From assembly GCA_963681505.1 (NCBI GenBank), contig OY811980.1:62001-126000 (forward strand): 64,000 nucleotides of DNA, given 5' to 3'. Below the pieces are notes generated by a model that made no database searches, was not told the origin of the DNA, and saw nothing but the letters and a program-made list of their open reading frames with translations. The translations under genes were made by a program, and so were the position numbers. The stretch comes from Eunapius fragilis. Taxonomy: Eukaryota; Porifera; Demospongiae; Spongillida; Spongillidae. Within the stretch, counting starts at the first letter, position 1, and each line of letters starts with the position of its first letter. Shown piece after piece: positions 48,475-62,600 of this stretch.

Positions 48475-51400
48475 GAAACTACTTTTGAATCAATTGGTAA
48501 ACCCATACCAAAGCAGGTATGCTCGGGGTGGCATTAAAAAGAGATAGAGGAGTGGTTACTGCTATCTTCCATGTGTGCAGTGGTTTGCTCATATTGCATG
48601 TCTCATCAACACCTCGATGCTAAGATAGTCAAAAAATTTCCCATAGAAATGTATGGGTGGGAACCTACTTTTGAATCGCTTGGTAAACCCATACCAAAGC
48701 AGGAATGCTCGGGGTGGCATTAAAAAGAGATAGAGGAGTGGTTACTGCTATCTTCCATGTGTGCAGTGGTTTGCTCATATTGCATGTCTCATCAACACCT
48801 CGATGCTAAGATAGTCAATATTTCCCATAGAGATGTATGGGTGGTTTCCCATAGGAATTTATGGGTGGGAACCTACTTTTGAATCGCTTGGTAAACCCAT
48901 ACCAAAGCAGGTATCCTCGGGGTGGCATTTAAAACAGATAGAGGAATGGTTACTGCTATCTTCCATGTGTGCAGTGGTTTGCTCATATTGCATGTCTCAT
49001 CAACACCTCGATGCTAAGATAGTCAAAAATTTCCCATAGAAATGTATGGGTGGGAACCTACTTTTGAATCGCTTGGTAAACCCATACCAAAGCAGGTATG
49101 CTCGGGGTGGCATTAAAAAGAGATAGAGGAGTGGGTACTGCTATCTTCCATGTGTGCAGTGGTTTGCTCATTTTGCATGTCTCATCATCACCTCGATGCT
49201 AAGATAGTCAATATTTCCCATAGAGATGTATGGGTGGTTTCACATAGGAATGTATGGGTGGGAACCTACTTTTGAATCGCTTGGTAAACCCATACCAAAG
49301 CAGGTATCCTCGGGGTGGCATTTAAAACAGATAGAGGAATGGTTACTGCTATCTTCCATGTGTGCAGTGGTTTGCTCATATTGCATGTCTCATCAACACC
49401 TCGATGCTAAGATAGTCAAAAATTTCCCATAGAAATGTATGGGTGGGAACCTACTTTTGAATCGCTTGGTAAACCCATACCAAAGCAGGTATGCTCGGGG
49501 TGGCATTAAAAAGAGATAGAGGAGTGGTTACTGCTATCTTCCATGTGTGCAGTGGTTTGCTCATATTGCATGTCTCATCAACACCTCGATGCTAAGATAG
49601 TCAATATTTCCCATAGAGATGTATGGGTGGTTTCCCATAGGAATGTATGGGTGGGAACCTACTTTTGAATCGCTTGGTAAACCCATACCAAAGCAGGTAT
49701 CCTCGGGGTGGCATTTAAAACAGATAGAGGAATGGTTACTGCTATCTTCCATGTGTGCAGTGGTTTGCTCATATTGCATGTCTCATCAACACCTCGATGC
49801 TAAGATAGTCAAAAATTTCCCATAGAAATGTATGGGTGGGAACCTACTTTTGAATCGCTTGGTAAACCCATACCAAAGCAGGTATGCTCGGGGTGGCATT
49901 AAAAAGAGATAGAGGAGTGGTTACTGCTATCTTCCATGTGTTCAGTGGTTTGCTCATATTGCATGTCTCATCAACACCTCGATGCTAAGATAGTCAAAAA
50001 TTTCCCACAGAAATGTATGGGTGGGAACCTACTTTTGAATCGCTTGGTAAACCCATACCAAAGCAGGTATGCTCGGGGTGGCATTAAAAAGAGATAGAGG
50101 AGTGGTTACTGCTATCTTCCATGTGTGCAGTGGTTTGCTCATATTGCATGTCTCATCAACACCTCGATGCTAAGATAGTCAAAAAATTTCCCATAGAAAT
50201 GTATGGGTGGGAACCTACTTTTGAATCGCTTGGTAAACCCATACCAAAGCAGGAATGCTCGGGGTGGCATTAAAAAGAGATAGAGGAGTGGTTACTGCTA
50301 TCTTCCATGTGTGCAGTGGTTTGCTCATATTGCATGTCTCATCAACACCTCGATGCTAAGATAGTCAATATTTCCCATAGAGATGTATGGGTGGTTTCCC
50401 ATAGGAATTTATGGGTGGGAACCTACTTTTGAATCGCTTGGTAAACCCATACCAAAGCAGGTATCCTCGGGGTGGCATTTAAAACAGATAGAGGAATGGT
50501 TACTGCTATCTTCCATGTGTGCAGTGGTTTGCTCATATTGCATGTCTCATCAACACCTCGATGCTAAGATAGTCAAAAATTTCCCATAGAAATGTATGGG
50601 TGGGAACCTACTTTTGAATCGCTTGGTAAACCCATACCAAAGCAGGTATGCTCGGGGTGGCATTAAAAAGAGATAGAGGAGTGGGTACTGCTATCTTCCA
50701 TGTGTGCAGTGGTTTGCTCATTTTGCATGTCTCATCATCACCTCGATGCTAAGATAGTCAATATTTCCCATAGAGATGTATGGGTGGTTTCACATAGGAA
50801 TGTATGGGTGGGAACCTACTTTTGAATCGCTTGGTAAACCCATACCAAAGCAGGTATCCTCGGGGTGGCATTTAAAACAGATAGAGGAATGGTTACTGCT
50901 ATCTTCCATGTGTGCAGTGGTTTGCTCATATTGCATGTCTCATCAACACCTCGATGCTAAGATAGTCAAAAATTTCCCATAGAAATGTATGGGTGGGAAC
51001 CTACTTTTGAATCGCTTGGTAAACCCATACCAAAGCAGGTATGCTCGGGGTGGCATTAAAAAGAGATAGAGGAGTGGTTACTACTATCTTCCATGTGTTC
51101 AGTGGTTTGCTCATATTGCATGTCTCATCAACACCTCGATGCTAAGATAGTCAAAAATTTCCCATAGAAATGTATGGGTGGGAACCTACTTTTGAATCGC
51201 TTGGTAAACCCATACCAAAGCAGGTATGCTCGGGGTGGCATTAAAAAGAGATAGAGGAGTGGTTACTGCTATCTTCCATGTGTGCAGTGGTTTGCTCATA
51301 TTGCATGTCTCATCAACACCTCGATGCTAAGATAGTCAAAAAATTTCCCATAGAAATGTATGGGTGGGAACCTACTTTTGAATCGCTCGGTAAACCCATA

Positions 51401-54400
51401 CCAAAGCAGGTATGCTCGGGGTGGCATTAAAAAGAGATAGAGGAGTGGTTACTGCTATCTTCCATGTGTGCAGTGGTTTGCTCATATTGCATGTCTCATC
51501 AACACCTCGATGCTAAGATAGTCAATATTTCCCATAGAGATGTATGGGTGGTTTCCCATAGGAATGTATGGGTGGGAACCTACTTTTGAATCGCTTGGTA
51601 AACCCATACCAAAGCAGGTATCCTCGGGGTGGCATTTAAAACAGATAGAGGAATGGTTACTGCTATCTTCCATGTGTGCAGTGGTTTGCTCATATTGCAT
51701 GTCTCATCAACACCTCGATGCTAAGATAGTCAAAAATTTCCCATAGAAATGTATGGGTGGGAACCTACTTTTGAATCGCTTGGTAAACCCATACCAAAGC
51801 AGGTATGCTCGGGGTGGCATTAAAAAGAGATAGAGGAGTGGTTACTGCTATCTTCCATGTGTGCAGTGGTTTGCTCATTTTGCATGTCTCATCATCACCT
51901 CGATGCTAAGATAGTCAATATTTCCCATAGAGATGTATGGGTGGTTTCCCATAGGAATGTATGGGTGGGAACCTACTTTTGAATCGCTTGGTAAACCCAT
52001 ACCAAAGCAGGTATCCTCGGGGTGGCATTTAAAACAGATAGAGGAATGGTTACTGCTATCTTCCATGTGTGCAGTGGTTTGCTCATATTGCATGTCTCAT
52101 CAACACCTCGATGCTAAGATAGTCAAAAATTTCCCATAGAAATGTATGGGTGGGAACCTACTTTTGAATCGCTTGGTAAACCCTTACCAAAGCAGGTATG
52201 CTCGGGGTGACATTAAAAAGAGATAGAGGAGTGGTTACTGCTATCTTCCATGTGTGCAGTGGTTTGCTCTTATTGCATGTCTCATCAACACCTCGATGCT
52301 AAGATAGTCAAAAATTTCCCATAGAAATGTATGGGTGGGAACCTACTTTTGAATCGCTTGGTAAACCCATACCAAAGCAGGTATGCTCTGGGTGGCATTA
52401 AAAAGAGATAGAGGAGTGGTTACTGCTATCTTCCATGTGTGCAGTGGTTTGCTCATATTGCATGTCTCATCAACACCTCGATGCTAAGATAGTCAAAAAA
52501 TTTCCCATAGAAATGTATGGGTGGGAACCTACTTTTGAATCGCTTGGTAAACCCATACCAAAGCAGGTATGCTCGGGGTGGCATTAAAAAGAGATAGAGG
52601 AGTGGTTACTGCTATCTTCCATGTGTGCAGTGGTTTGCTCATATTGCATGTCTCATCAACACCTCGATGCTAAGATAGTCAAAAAATTTCCCATAGAAAT
52701 GTATGGGTGGGAACCTACTTTTGAATCGCTTGGTAAACCCATACCAAAGCAGGTATGCTCGGGGTGGCATTAAAAAGAGATAGAGGAGTGGTTACTGCTA
52801 TCTTCCATGTGTTCAGTGGTTTGCTCATATTGCATGTCTCATCAACACCTCGATGCTAAGATAGTCAAAAATTTCCCATAGAAATGTATGGGTGGGAACC
52901 TACTTTTGAATCGCTTGGTAAACCCATACCAAAGCAGGTATGCTCGGGGTGGCATTAAAAAGAGATAGAGGAGTGGTTACTGCTATCTTCCATGTGTGCA
53001 GTGGTTTGCTCTTATTGCATGTCTCATCAACACCTCGATGCTAAGATAGTCAAAAATTTCCCATAGAAATGTATGGGTGGGAACCTACTTTTGAATCGCT
53101 TGGTAAACCCATACCAAAGCAGGTATGCTCTGGGTGGCATTAAAAAGAGATAGAGGAGTGGTTACTGCTATCTTCCATGTGTGCAGTGGTTTGCTCATAT
53201 TGCATGTCTCATCAACACCTCGATGCTAAGATAGTCAATATTTCCCATAGAGATGTATGGGTGGTTTCCCATAGGAATGTATGGGTGGGAACCTACTTTT
53301 GAATCGCTTGGTAAACCCATACCAAAGCAGGTATCCTCGGGGTGGCATTTAAAACAGATAGAGGAATGGTTACTGCTATCTTCCATGTGTGCAGTGGTTT
53401 GCTCATATTGCATGTCTCATCAACACCTCGATGCTAAGATAGTCAAAAATTTCCCATAGAAATGTATGGGTGGGAACCTACTTTTAAATCGCTTGGTAAA
53501 CCCATACCAAAGCAGGTATGCTCGGGGTGGCATTAAAAAGAGATAGAGGAGTGGTTACTGCTATCTTCCATGTGTGCAGTGGTTTGCTCATATTGCATGT
53601 CTCATCAACACCTCGATGCTAAGATAGTCAATCTTTCCCATAGAGATGTATGGGTGGTTTCCCATAGGAATGTATGGGTTGGAACCTACTTTTAAATCGC
53701 TTGGTAAACCCATACCAAAGCAGGTATGCTCGGGGTGGCATTAAAAAGAGATAGAGGAGTGGTTACTGCTATCTTCCATGTGTGCAGTGGTTTGCTCATA
53801 TTGCATGTCTCATCAACACCTCGATGCTAAGATAGTCAAAAAATTTCCCATAGAAATGTATGGGTGGGAACCTACTTTTGAATCGCTCGGTAAACCCATA
53901 CCAAAGCAGGTATGCTCGGGGTGGCATTAAAAAGAGATAGAGGAGTGGTTACTGCTATCTTCCATGTGTGCAGTGGTTTGCTCATATTGCATGTCTCATC
54001 AACACCTCGATGCTAAGATAGTCAATATTTCCCATAGAGATGTATGGGTGGTTTCCCATAGGAATGTATGGGTGGGAACCTACTTTTGAATCGCTTGGTA
54101 AACCCATACCAAAGCAGGTATCCTCGGGGTGGCATTTAAAACAGATAGAGGAATGGTTACTGCTATCTTCCATGTGTGCAGTGGTTTGCTCATATTGCAT
54201 GTCTCATCAACACCTCGATGCTAAGATAGTCAAAAATTTCCCATAGAAATGTATGGGTGGGAACCTACTTTTGAATCGCTTGGTAAACCCATACCAAAGC
54301 AGGTATGCTCGGGGTGGCATTAAAAAGAGATAGAGGAGTGGTTACTGCTATCTTCCATGTGTGCAGTGGTTTGCTCATTTTGCATGTCTCATCATCACCT

Positions 54401-57400
54401 CGATGCTAAGATAGTCAATATTTCCCATAGAGATGTATGGGTGGTTTCCCATAGGAATGTATGGGTGGGAACCTACTTTTGAATCGCTTGGTAAACCCAT
54501 ACCAAAGCAGGTATCCTCGGGGTGGCATTTAAAACAGATAGAGGAATGGTTACTGCTATCTTCCATGTGTGCAGTGGTTTGCTCATATTGCATGTCTCAT
54601 CAACACCTCGATGCTAAGATAGTCAAAAATTTCCCATAGAAATGTATGGGTGGGAACCTACTTTTGAATCGCTTGGTAAACCCTTACCAAAGCAGGTATG
54701 CTCGGGGTGACATTAAAAAGAGATAGAGGAGTGGTTACTGCTATCTTCCATGTGTGCAGTGGTTTGCTCTTATTGCATGTCTCATCAACACCTCGATGCT
54801 AAGATAGTCAAAAATTTCCCATAGAAATGTATGGGTGGGAACCTACTTTTGAATCGCTTGGTAAACCCATACCAAAGCAGGTATGCTCTGGGTGGCATTA
54901 AAAAGAGATAGAGGAGTGGTTACTGCTATCTTCCATGTGTGCAGTGGTTTGCTCATATTGCATGTCTCATCAACACCTCGATGCTAAGATAGTCAAAAAA
55001 TTTCCCATAGAAATGTATGGGTGGGAACCTACTTTTGAATCGCTTGGTAAACCCATACCAAAGCAGGTATGCTCGGGGTGGCATTAAAAAGAGATAGAGG
55101 AGTGGTTACTGCTATCTTCCATGTGTGCAGTGGTTTGCTCATATTGCATGTCTCATCAACACCTCGATGCTAAGATAGTCAAAAAATTTCCCATAGAAAT
55201 GTATGGGTGGGAACCTACTTTTGAATCGCTTGGTAAACCCATACCAAAGCAGGTATGCTCGGGGTGGCATTAAAAAGAGATAGAGGAGTGGTTACTGCTA
55301 TCTTCCATGTGTTCAGTGGTTTGCTCATATTGCATGTCTCATCAACACCTCGATGCTAAGATAGTCAAAAATTTCCCATAGAAATGTATGGGTGGGAACC
55401 TACTTTTGAATCGCTTGGTAAACCCATACCAAAGCAGGTATGCTCGGGGTGGCATTAAAAAGAGATAGAGGAGTGGTTACTGCTATCTTCCATGTGTGCA
55501 GTGGTTTGCTCTTATTGCATGTCTCATCAACACCTCGATGCTAAGATAGTCAAAAATTTCCCATAGAAATGTATGGGTGGGAACCTACTTTTGAATCGCT
55601 TGGTAAACCCATACCAAAGCAGGTATGCTCTGGGTGGCATTAAAAAGAGATAGAGGAGTGGTTACTGCTATCTTCCATGTGTGCAGTGGTTTGCTCATAT
55701 TGCATGTCTCATCAACACCTCGATGCTAAGATAGTCAATATTTCCCATAGAGATGTATGGGTGGTTTCCCATAGGAATGTATGGGTGGGAACCTACTTTT
55801 GAATCGCTTGGTAAACCCATACCAAAGCAGGTATCCTCGGGGTGGCATTTAAAACAGATAGAGGAATGGTTACTGCTATCTTCCATGTGTGCAGTGGTTT
55901 GCTCATATTGCATGTCTCATCAACACCTCGATGCTAAGATAGTCAAAAATTTCCCATAGAAATGTATGGGTGGGAACCTACTTTTAAATCGCTTGGTAAA
56001 CCCATACCAAAGCAGGTATGCTCGGGGTGGCATTAAAAAGAGATAGAGGAGTGGTTACTGCTATCTTCCATGTGTGCAGTGGTTTGCTCATATTGCATGT
56101 CTCATCAACACCTCGATGCTAAGATAGTCAATCTTTCCCATAGAGATGTATGGGTGGTTTCCCATAGGAATGTATGGGTTGGAACCTACTTTTGAATCGC
56201 TTGGTTAACCCATACCGAAGCAGGTATGCTCAGGATGGCATTTAAAACAGATAGAGGAATGGTTACTGCTATCTTCCATGTGTGCAGTGGTTTGCTCATA
56301 TTGCATGTCTCATCAACACCTCGATGCTAAGATAGTCAAAAATTTCCCATAGAAATGTATGGGTGGGAACCTACTTTTGAATCGCTTGGTAAACCCTTAC
56401 CAAAGCAGGTATGCTCGGGGTGGCATTAAAAAGAGATAGAGGAGTGGTTACTGCTATCTTCCATGTGTGCAGTGGTTTGCTCTTATTGCATGTCTCATCA
56501 ACACCTCGATGCTAAGATAGTCAAAAATTTCCCATAGAAATGTATGGGTGGGAACCTACTTTTGAATCGCTTGGTAAACCCATACCAAAGCAGGTATGCT
56601 CTGGGTGGCATTAAAAAGAGATAGAGGAGTGGTTACTGCTATCTTCCATGTGTGCAGTGGTTTGCTCATATTGCATGTCTCATCAACACCTCGATGCTAA
56701 GATAGTCAAAAAATTTCCCATAGAAATGTATGGGTGGGAACCTACTTTTGAATCGCTTGGTAAACCCATACCAAAGCAGGTATGCTCGGGGTGGCATTAA
56801 AAAGAGATAGAGGAGTGGTTACTGCTATCTTCCATGTGTGCAGTGGTTTGCTCATATTGCATGTCTCATCAACACCTCGATGCTAAGATAGTCAATATTT
56901 CCTATAGAGATGTATGGGTGGTTTCCCATAGGAATGTATGGGTGGGAACCTACTTTTGAATCGCTTGGTAAACCCATACCAAAGCAGGTATCCTCGGGGT
57001 GGCATTTAAAACAGATAGAGGAATGGTTACTGCTATCTTCCATGTGTGCAGTGGTTTGCTCATATTGCATGTCTCATCAACACCTCGATGCTAAGATAGT
57101 CAAAAATTTCCCATAGAAATGTATGGGTGGGAACCTACTTTTGAATCGCTTGGTAAACCCATACCAAAGCAGGTATGCTCGGGGTGGCATTAAAAAGAGA
57201 TAGAGGAGTGGTTACTGCTATCTTCCATGTGTGCAGTGGTTTGCTCATATTGCATGTCTCATCAACACCTCGATGCTAAGATAGTCAAAAAATTTCCCAT
57301 AGAAATGTATGGGTGGGAACCTACTTTTGAATCGCTTGGTAAACCCATACCAAAGCAGGTATGCTCGGGGTGGCATTAAAAAGAGATAGAGGAGTGGTTA

Positions 57401-57687
57401 CTGCTATCTTCCATGTGTTCAGTGGTTTGCTCATATTGCATGTCTCATCAACACCTCGATGCTAAGATAGTCAAAAATTTCCCATAGAAATGTATGGGTG
57501 GGAACCTACTTTTGAATCGCTTGGTAAACCCATACCAAAGCAGGTATGCTCGGGGTGGCATAAAAAAGAGATAGAGGAGTGGTTACTGCTATCTTCCATG
57601 TGTGCAGTGGTTTGCTCATATTGCATGTCTCATCAACACCTCGATGCTAAAATAGTCAAAAAATTTCCCATAGAAATGTATGGGTGG
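48475..57687 (+). repeat. Second copy of the large unit, expanded to 9213 bp
   Basis: The length equals 6527 + 186 + 2500. An extra 186-bp C monomer lies near 52.5-52.7 kb and a 2500-bp internal tandem duplication spans 51182-56181. The remaining sequence follows the first copy, including the CTATAGAG hairpin at 56.90 kb. It opens with a private monomer reading GAAACTAC and GAATCAATTGG (48475), and the same private monomer reappears at 57688, exactly one unit later, as expected if a third unit begins there. Confidence 0.85.
51182..56181 (+). repeat. 2500-bp tandem duplication nested in the second large unit
   Basis: Units are 51182-53681 and 53682-56181. They match in register (51540 to 54040, 51933 to 54433, 53253 to 55753). 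The junction monomer at 53682 follows GGGTTGG, which normally precedes an E body, yet has a C body and ACTTTTAAATCGC. At the end of the second unit (56182) GGGTTGG is again followed by a normal E. This shows the exchange point lies at 53.68-53.70 kb. Confidence 0.87.
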
Positions 57688-59654
57688 GAAACTACTTTTG
57701 AATCAATTGGTAAACCCATACCAAAGCAGGTATGCTCGGGGTGGCATTAAAAAGAGATAGAGGAGTGGTTACTGCTATCTTCCATGTGTTCAGTGGTTTG
57801 CTCATATTGCATGTCTCATCAACACCTCGATGCTAAGATAGTCAATCTTTCCCATAGAGATGTATGGGTGGTTTACCATAGGAATGTATGGGTTGGAACC
57901 TACTTTTGAATCGCTTGGTTAACCCATACCGAAGCAGGTATGCTCAGGATGGCATTTAAAACAGATAGAGGAATGGTTACTGCTATCTTCCATGTGTGCA
58001 GTGGTTTGCTCATATTGCATGTCTCATCAACACCTCGATGCTAAGATAGTCAATATTTCCCATAGAGATGTATGGGTGGTTTCCCATAGGAATGTATGGG
58101 TGGGAACCTACTTTTGAATCGCTTGGTAAACCCATACCAAAGCAGGTATCCTCGGGGTGGCATTTAAAACAGATAGAGGAATGGTTACTGCTATCTTCCA
58201 TGTGTGCAGTGGTTTGCTCATATTGCATGTCTCATCAACACCTCGATGCTAAGATAGTCAATATTTCCCATAGAGATGTATGGGTGGTTTCCCATAGGAA
58301 TGTATGGGTGGGAACCTACTTTTGAATCGCTTGGTAAACCCATACCAAAGCAGGTATCCTCGGGGTGGCATTTAAAACAGATAGAGGAATGGTTACTGCT
58401 ATCTTCCATGTGTGCAGTGGTTTGCTCATATTGCATGTCTCATCAACACCTCGATGCTAAGATAGTCAAAAATTTCCCATAGAAATGTATGGGTGGGAAC
58501 CTACTTTTGAATCGCTTGGTAAACCCATACCAAAGCAGGTATGCTCGGGGTGGCATTAAAAAGAGATAGAGGAGTGGTTACTGCTATCTTCCATGTGTGC
58601 AGTGGTTTGCTCATATTGCATGTCTCATCAACACCTCGATGCTAAGATAGTCAAAAAATTTCCCATAGAAATGTATGGGTGGGAACCTACTTTTGAATCG
58701 CTTGGTAAACCCATACCAAAGCAGGTATGCTCGGGGTGGCATTAAAAAGAGATAGAGGAGTGGTTACTGCTATCTTCCATGTGTTCAGTGGTTTGCTCAT
58801 ATTGCATGTCTCATCAACACCTCGATGCTAAGATAGTCAAAAATTTCCCATAGAAATGTATGGGTGGGAACCTACTTTTGAATCGCTTGGTAAACCCATA
58901 CCAAAGCAGGTATGCTCGGGGTGGCATTAAAAAGAGATAGAGGAGTGGTTACTGCTATCTTCCATGTGTGCAGTGGTTTGCTCATATTGCATGTCTCATC
59001 AACACCTCGATGCTAAAATAGTCAAAAAATTTCCCATAGAAATGTATGGGTGGGAAACTACTTTTGAATCGCTTGGTAAACCCATACCAAAGCAGGTATG
59101 CTCGGGGTGGCATTAAAAAGAGATAGAGGAGTGGTTACTGCTATCTTCCATGTGTTCAGTGGTTTGCTCATATTGCATGTCTCATCAACACCTCGATGCT
59201 AAGATAGTCAATCTTTCCCATAGAGATGTATGGGTGGTTTACCATAGGAATGTATGGGTTGGAACCTACTTTTGAATCGCTTGGTTAACCCATACCGAAG
59301 CAGGTATGCTCAGGATGGCATTTAAAACAGATAGAGGAATGGTTACTGCTATCTTCCATGTGTGCAGTGGTTTGCTCATATTGCATGTCTCATCAACACC
59401 TCGATGCTAAGATAGTCAATATTTCCCATAGAGATGTATGGGTGGTTTCCCATAGGAATGTATGGGTGGGAACCTACTTTTGAATCGCTTGGTAAACCCA
59501 TACCAAAGCAGGTATCCTCGGGGTGGCATTTAAAACAGATAGAGGAATGGTTACTGCTATCTTCCATGTGTGCAGTGGTTTGCTCATATTGCATGTCTCA
59601 TCAACACCTCGATGCTAAGATAGTCAAAAATTTCCCATAGAAATGTATGGGTGG
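56946..59654 (+). repeat. 1366-bp repeat (heptamer), second unit slightly shorter
   Basis: Unit 56946-58311 is K, C, C(TTCAG), C', C(TTCAG), E, K of 185, 186, 185, 186, 208, 208 and 208 bp. The second unit runs 58312-59654. GTTTACCATAGG before E (57.87 and 59.24 kb), GTGGGAAACTAC and GCTAAAATAG repeat in register. Unusually, the E monomer here has a double-hairpin tail and is followed directly by K. The first unit has GAATCAATTGG and GGCATAAAAAAG where the second has the common forms. Confidence 0.82.
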
Positions 59655-62600
59655 GAACCTACTTTTGAATCGCTTGGTAAACCCTTACCAAAGCAGGTAT
59701 GCTCGGGGTGGCACTAAAAAGAGATAGAGGAGTGGTTACTGCTATCTTCCATGTGTGCAGTGGTTTGCTCTTATTGCATGTCTCATCAACACCTCGATGC
59801 TAAGATAGTCAATATTTCCCATAGAGATGTATGGGTGGTTTCCCATAGGAATGTATCGGTGGGAACCTACTTTTGAATCGCTTGGTAAACCCATACCAAA
59901 GCAGGTATCCTCGGGGTGGCATTTAAAACAGATAGAGGAATGGTTACTGCTATCTTCCATGTGTGCAGTGGTTTGCTCATATTGGATGTCTCATCAACAC
60001 CTCGATGCTAAGATAGTCAAAAATTTCCCATAGAAATGTATGGGTGGGAACCTACTTTTGAATCGCTTGGTAAACCCATACCAAAGCAGGTATGCTCGGG
60101 ATGGCATTAAAAAGAGATAGAGGAGTGGTTACTTCTATCTTCCATGTGTGCAGTGGTTTGCTCATATTGCATGTCTCATCAACACCTCGATGCTAAGATA
60201 GTCAAAAAATTTCCCATAGAAATGTATGGGTGGGAACCTACTTTTGAATCGCTTGGTAAACCCATACCAAAGCAGGTATGCTCGGGGTGGCATTAAAAAG
60301 AGATAGAGGAGTGGTTACTGCTATCTTCCATGTGTTCAGTGGTTTGCTCATATTGCATGTCTCATCAACACCTCGATGCTAAGATAGTCAAAAATTTCCC
60401 ATAGAAATGTATGGGTGGGAACCTACTTTTGAATCGCTTGGTAAACCCATACCAAAGCAGGTATGCTCGGGGTGGCATTAAAAAGAGATAGAGGAGTGGT
60501 TACTGCTATCTTCCATGTGTGCAGTGGTTTGCTCATATTGCATGTCTCATCAACACCTCGATGCTAAGATAGTCAAAAAATTTCCCATAGAAATGTATGG
60601 GTGGGAACCTACTTTTGAATCGCTTGGTAAACCCATACCAAAGCAGGTATGCTCGGGGTGGCATTAAAAAGAGATAGAGGAGTGGTTACTGCTATCTTCC
60701 ATGTGTGCAGTGGTTTGCTCATATTGCATGTCTCATCAACACCTCGATGCTAAGATAGTCAATATTTCCCATAGAGATGTATGGGTGGTTTCCCATAGGA
60801 ATGTATGGGTGGGAACCTACTTTTGAATCGCTTGGTAAACCCATACCAAAGCAGGTATCCTCGGGGTGGCATTTAAAACAGATAGAGGAATGGTTACTGC
60901 TATCTTCCATGTGTGCAGTGGTTTGCTCATATTGCATGTCTCATCAACACCTCGATGCTAAGATAGTCAAAAATTTCCCATAGAAATGTATGGGTGGGAA
61001 CCTACTTTTGAATCGCTTGGTAAACCCATACCAAAGCAGGTATGCTCGGGGTGGCATTAAAAAGAGATAGAGGAGTGGTTACTGCTATCTTCCAAGTGTG
61101 CAGTGGTTTGCTCATATTGCATGTCTCATCAACACCTCGATGCTAAGATAGTCAATCTTTCCCATAGCGATGTATGGGTGGTTTCCCATAGGAATGTATG
61201 GGTTGGAACCTACTTTTGAATCGCTTGGTTAACCCATACCGAAGCAGGTATGCTCAGGATGGCATTTAAAACAGATAGAGGAATGGTTACTGCTATCTTC
61301 CATGTGTGCAGTGGTTTGCTCATATTGCATGTCTCACCAACACCTCGATGCAAAGATAGTCAAAAATTTCCCATAGAAATGTATGGGTGGGAACCTACTA
61401 TTGAATCGCTTGGTAAACCCATACCAAAGCAGGTATGCTCGGGGTGGCATTAAAAAGAGATAGAGGAGTGGTTACAGCTATCTTCCATGTGTGCAGTGGT
61501 TTGCTCATTTTGCATGTCTCATCACCACCTCGATGCTAAGATAGTCAATATTTCCCATAGAGATGTATGGGTGGGAACCTACTTTTAAATCGCTTGGTAA
61601 ACCCATACCAAAGCAGGTATGCTCGGGGTGGCATTAAAAAGAGATAGAGGAGTGGTTACTGCTATCTTCCATGTGTGCAGTGGTTTGCTCATATTGCATG
61701 TCTCATCAACACCTTGATGCTAAGATAGTCAATCTTTCCCATAGAGATGTATGGGTGGTTTCCCATAGGAATGTATGGGTTGGAACCTACTTTTGAATCG
61801 CTTGGTTAACCCATACCGAAGCAGGTATGCTCAGGATGGCATTTAAAACAGATAGAGGAATGGTTACTGCTATCTTCCATGTGTGCAGTGGTTTGCTGAT
61901 ATTGCATGTCTCATCAACACCTCGATGCAAAGATAGTCAAAAATTTCCCATAGAAATGTATGGGTGGGAACCTACTTTTGAATCGCTTGGTAAACCCATA
62001 CCAAAGCAGGTATGCTCGGGGTGGCATTAAAAAGAGATAGAGGAGTGGTTACAGCTATCTTCCATGTGTGCAGTGGTTTGCTCATATTGCATGTCTCATC
62101 AACACCTCGATGCTAAGATAGTCAATATTTCCCATAGAGATGTATGGGTGGTTTCCCATAGGAATGTATGGGTGGGAACCTACTTTTGAATCGCTTGGTA
62201 AACCCATACCAAAGCAGGTATCCTCGGGGTGGCATTTAAAACAGATAGAGGAATGGTTACTGCTATCTTCCATGTGTGCAGTGGTTTGCTCATATTGCAT
62301 GTCTCATCAACACCTCGATGCTAAGATAGTCAAAAATTTCCCATAGAAATGTATGGGTGGGAACCTACTTTTGAATCGCTTGGTAAACCCATACCAAAGC
62401 AGGTATGCTCGGGGTGGCATTAAAAAGAGATAGAGGAGTGGTTACTGCTATCTTCCATGTGTGCAGTGGTTTGCTCATATTGCATGTCTCATCAACACCT
62501 CGATGCTAAGATAGTCAAAAAATTTCCCATAGAAATGTATGGGTGGGAACCTACTTTTGAATCGCTTGGTAAACCCATACCAAAGCAGGTATGCTCGGGG

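Noticed and set aside
41948..57687. Large repeats as transposon or LTR copies
   Set aside because: The units consist only of satellite monomers, with no terminal repeats of another sequence, no target-site duplication and no reverse transcriptase or transposase frame.
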